From: an uncultured Clostridia bacterium
Lineage (GTDB): Bacteria; Bacillota; Clostridia; Christensenellales; UBA1242
Reading direction: 5' to 3'
DNA length: 6,449 bases
Assembly: GCA_947627585.1 (NCBI GenBank)
Contig: CANQWP010000043.1
Location: forward strand, 1 to 6,449
Shown: positions 5,157 through 6,449 of the stretch, one piece after another
How positions within the stretch are numbered: position 1 is the first letter of the stretch
Layout: each line of letters starts with the position of its first letter
Translations under genes and position numbers: made by a program
Notes under the pieces: model-generated
Databases searched by the model: none
Seen by the model: only the letters and a program-made list of their open reading frames with translations
Told to the model about the DNA's origin: nothing

Positions 5157-5166
5157 GGAGAAAACT

Positions 5167-5532
5167 ATGGCAGTGAAAAACCAAGAGGGAAGCGGAAAAA
5201 TCACTCTTGACCGAAAAATTTTGACCTCAATCATAAATTTGGCAGCAAAAGAAATCAACGGCGTGGAAAGCGTGACAAACACTCAAAGACCTTGGTGGAA
5301 AAAACTTTTCAATCGCTATGACGACGGCGTGGAAATCAAATTCGAAAAAAATGGCGCGCTGACAGTGGACGTGTTTTTGAACATTCTTGTTGGGTTCAGC
5401 GTGCCTGACATTGCATATCGCGTGCAAGAAAACATTCGAAATTCACTCGCAACAATGGTGGCTCTCAAGCCGCTTAAAATCAACATTCACGTCATCAATG
5501 TTGACTGTGACAAAGAGGTCGAAAATGCGTAA
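5167..5532 (+). CDS. Asp23/Gls24-family protein (YqhY-like, DUF322)
   Basis: A 121-residue soluble protein. The N-terminal GKITLDRKILTSIINLAAKEINGVESV (residues 10-36; key parts I.LD..IL..I...AA.EI.GV..V) followed by VDVFLNILVGFSVPDIAYRVQENIRNSLATMVAL (68-101; key parts V.V.L.V..G..I......VQ..I...+..M..L) and a terminal INIHVINV are hallmarks of the Asp23 family. In Firmicutes, the copy next to nusB is YqhY, linked to control of fatty acid synthesis or envelope homeostasis; its exact role is unsettled. ATG 5167 has AAGGAG at 5155-5160 with a 6-base spacer. It follows spoIIIAH by 66 bases without the accB and accC genes that lie between them in B. subtilis, and its end overlaps nusB by 8 bases. 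Confidence 0.93.
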   Translation: MAVKNQEGSGKITLDRKILTSIINLAAKEINGVESVTNTQRPWWKKLFNRYDDGVEIKFEKNGALTVDVFLNILVGFSVPDIAYRVQENIRNSLATMVALKPLKINIHVINVDCDKEVENA

Positions 5533-5905
5533 GACTGCACGAGAAAATGCTTTTAAACTTGTTTTTGAGGGGCTTTTTCATGAACCTGACGAGCTTTTGT
5601 CCAGCGAAAACTTGCAAGAGTTGAAAAAAGAAGAGGACAAAAAGTTTTTTGACGACATCATGCAGGCTTTTCATCAGCACAAAGACGAACTGCGCGAAAA
5701 AATTGAAGCAAACTTGAAAAACTTTTCATATGACAGGCTTTTCAAAATTGACCTTGCAATTGTCTATGTGGCGCTGACAGAAATTTTGTATTGCGAAACG
5801 CCAAAGGCTGTAGCAATCAACGAGGCGCTTGAACTTGCAAAAACTTACAGCACGCCAAAATCGCACAAATTCATAAACGGGCTGATTTCGGCAATAATCA
5901 AATGA
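5525..5905 (+). CDS. nusB: NusB, transcription antitermination factor
   Basis: A 126-residue all-helical RNA-binding protein that with NusE (S10) binds boxA in rRNA leaders and prevents early termination. The N-terminus MRKTARENAFKLVFEGLF is the arginine-rich RxxARExAxxxLFxxxF signature. The C-terminal half has IDLAIVYVALTEIL (75-88), then TPKAVAINEALELAKTYST (92-110) and SHKFINGLISAI (113-124), the strongest NusB signatures. Length is close to the usual 130-140. The start is ATG 5525, within the last codons of the Asp23 gene (8-base overlap), with AGAGGT at 5514-5519 as ribosome binding site. The open frame extends further upstream to 5387, but that part is a shadow of the Asp23 gene and lacks NusB homology. 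The overlap implies coupled translation. Confidence 0.96.
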   Translation: MRKTARENAFKLVFEGLFHEPDELLSSENLQELKKEEDKKFFDDIMQAFHQHKDELREKIEANLKNFSYDRLFKIDLAIVYVALTEILYCETPKAVAINEALELAKTYSTPKSHKFINGLISAIIK

Positions 5906-5906
5906 T

Positions 5907-6449
5907 ATGAACACAATCACTGTAACAAAATTCAACAACTATGTCAAAAACATATTCAACGCAGAAGAACTTCTCCACAACATCAAAATTGTTGGAGAAG
6001 TTTTTGGCGTTTCTTTGTCAAAAACGGCGACATATTTTTCCATCAAAGACGAAGAAAGCTCACTTCCTTGCGTTTGTTTTTATGGCGAACTTGCCGGGGA
6101 GTTTCATGAAGGCGAACAAGTTGTTGTGACGGGCTCGCCGAATTTTTACACAAAGTCAGGGCGATTCAACTTTGTTGTTTCAAAGGTGGAGCAGGCCGGC
6201 CAAGGGCTTTTGTACCAAAAATTTGTTGAACTGAAAGAAAAGCTTTCTCGTGAAGGGCTTTTTGACGAAGCACACAAAAAAAAGATGCCAGAAAGCATCA
6301 AAAGAATTGGAGTGGTCACATCCAAAGAGGGCGCAGTCATTCAGGACATCAAAAACGTGGCTTGGCGAAGAAATCCGGGGCTTGACATTGTGCTTTTTGA
6401 CACAAAAGTGCAAGGAAATGGTGCAGAGTTTGAAATTGCCGATGGGATC
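5907..6449 (+). CDS. xseA: XseA, exodeoxyribonuclease VII large subunit, 3'-truncated by the window end
   Basis: The first 181 residues of a protein that is normally about 400-450 long. Residues 1-95 form the OB-fold DNA-binding domain: ITVTKFNNYVKNIF, then NIKIVGEVFGVS, TATYFSIKDEESSLPCVCF (41-59) and GEQVVVTGSPNFYTKSGRFNF (69-89; key parts G..V.V.G...FY...G.). The catalytic domain begins at about 100, with KIGVVTS-like RIGVVTSKEGAVIQDI (133-148), the RRNP motif (154-157) and DTKVQGNGAEFEIADGI (165-181), all typical of XseA. With XseB it degrades single-stranded DNA. ATG 5907 follows the nusB stop after a single base and has no clear Shine-Dalgarno, so translation is probably coupled to nusB. 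The folD gene found between nusB and xseA in B. subtilis is absent. Confidence 0.96.
   Translation, partial: MNTITVTKFNNYVKNIFNAEELLHNIKIVGEVFGVSLSKTATYFSIKDEESSLPCVCFYGELAGEFHEGEQVVVTGSPNFYTKSGRFNFVVSKVEQAGQGLLYQKFVELKEKLSREGLFDEAHKKKMPESIKRIGVVTSKEGAVIQDIKNVAWRRNPGLDIVLFDTKVQGNGAEFEIADGI

Overview
The window holds most of a spoIIIA sporulation operon on the + strand, followed by the start of a housekeeping operon. The gene set, the low G+C content, the strong AAGGAG-type ribosome binding sites and the TTG starts point to an endospore-forming, low-GC Firmicute, most likely an uncultured member of the Clostridia. No species can be named from the sequence alone.

Layout: (1) Bases 1 to about 150 are GC-rich (about 66% G+C over the first 140 bases). 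They read on the - strand as a fragment resembling HisZ, the regulatory subunit of ATP phosphoribosyltransferase. This stretch ends abruptly in the middle of the P-loop of spoIIIAA and looks foreign to the rest, so it is probably a chimeric assembly join. (2) From about 132 to 5100 come spoIIIAA (5' truncated), spoIIIAB, spoIIIAC, spoIIIAD, spoIIIAE, spoIIIAF, spoIIIAG and spoIIIAH, in the canonical order. (3) From 5101 to the end, a probable vegetative promoter is followed by an Asp23/YqhY-family gene, nusB and the first 181 codons of xseA, which runs off the window.

How the genes work together: SpoIIIAA to AH are made in the mother cell. They form a secretion-like complex across the septal membranes, with SpoIIIAA as ATPase, AB to AF as inner-membrane platform parts, and AG and AH as ring-forming proteins. 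With forespore SpoIIQ, AH and the rest build the feeding channel needed for late forespore gene expression. The downstream genes serve general growth: an Asp23-family protein linked in Firmicutes to membrane or lipid homeostasis, the transcription antitermination factor NusB, and exonuclease VII.

The most unusual parts are non-coding. A 329-base spacer of about 89% A+T separates spoIIIAC from spoIIIAD, two genes that normally sit side by side. It begins with a 30-bp tandem repeat that includes the spoIIIAC stop codon. Other points are a 10-bp dyad around the probable promoter of the Asp23 gene, inverted repeats near several stop codons, and an identical 13-base extended Shine-Dalgarno sequence placed identically before TTG starts of spoIIIAC and spoIIIAF. 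I found no evidence of a previously undescribed protein system; every convincing coding region belongs to a known family.
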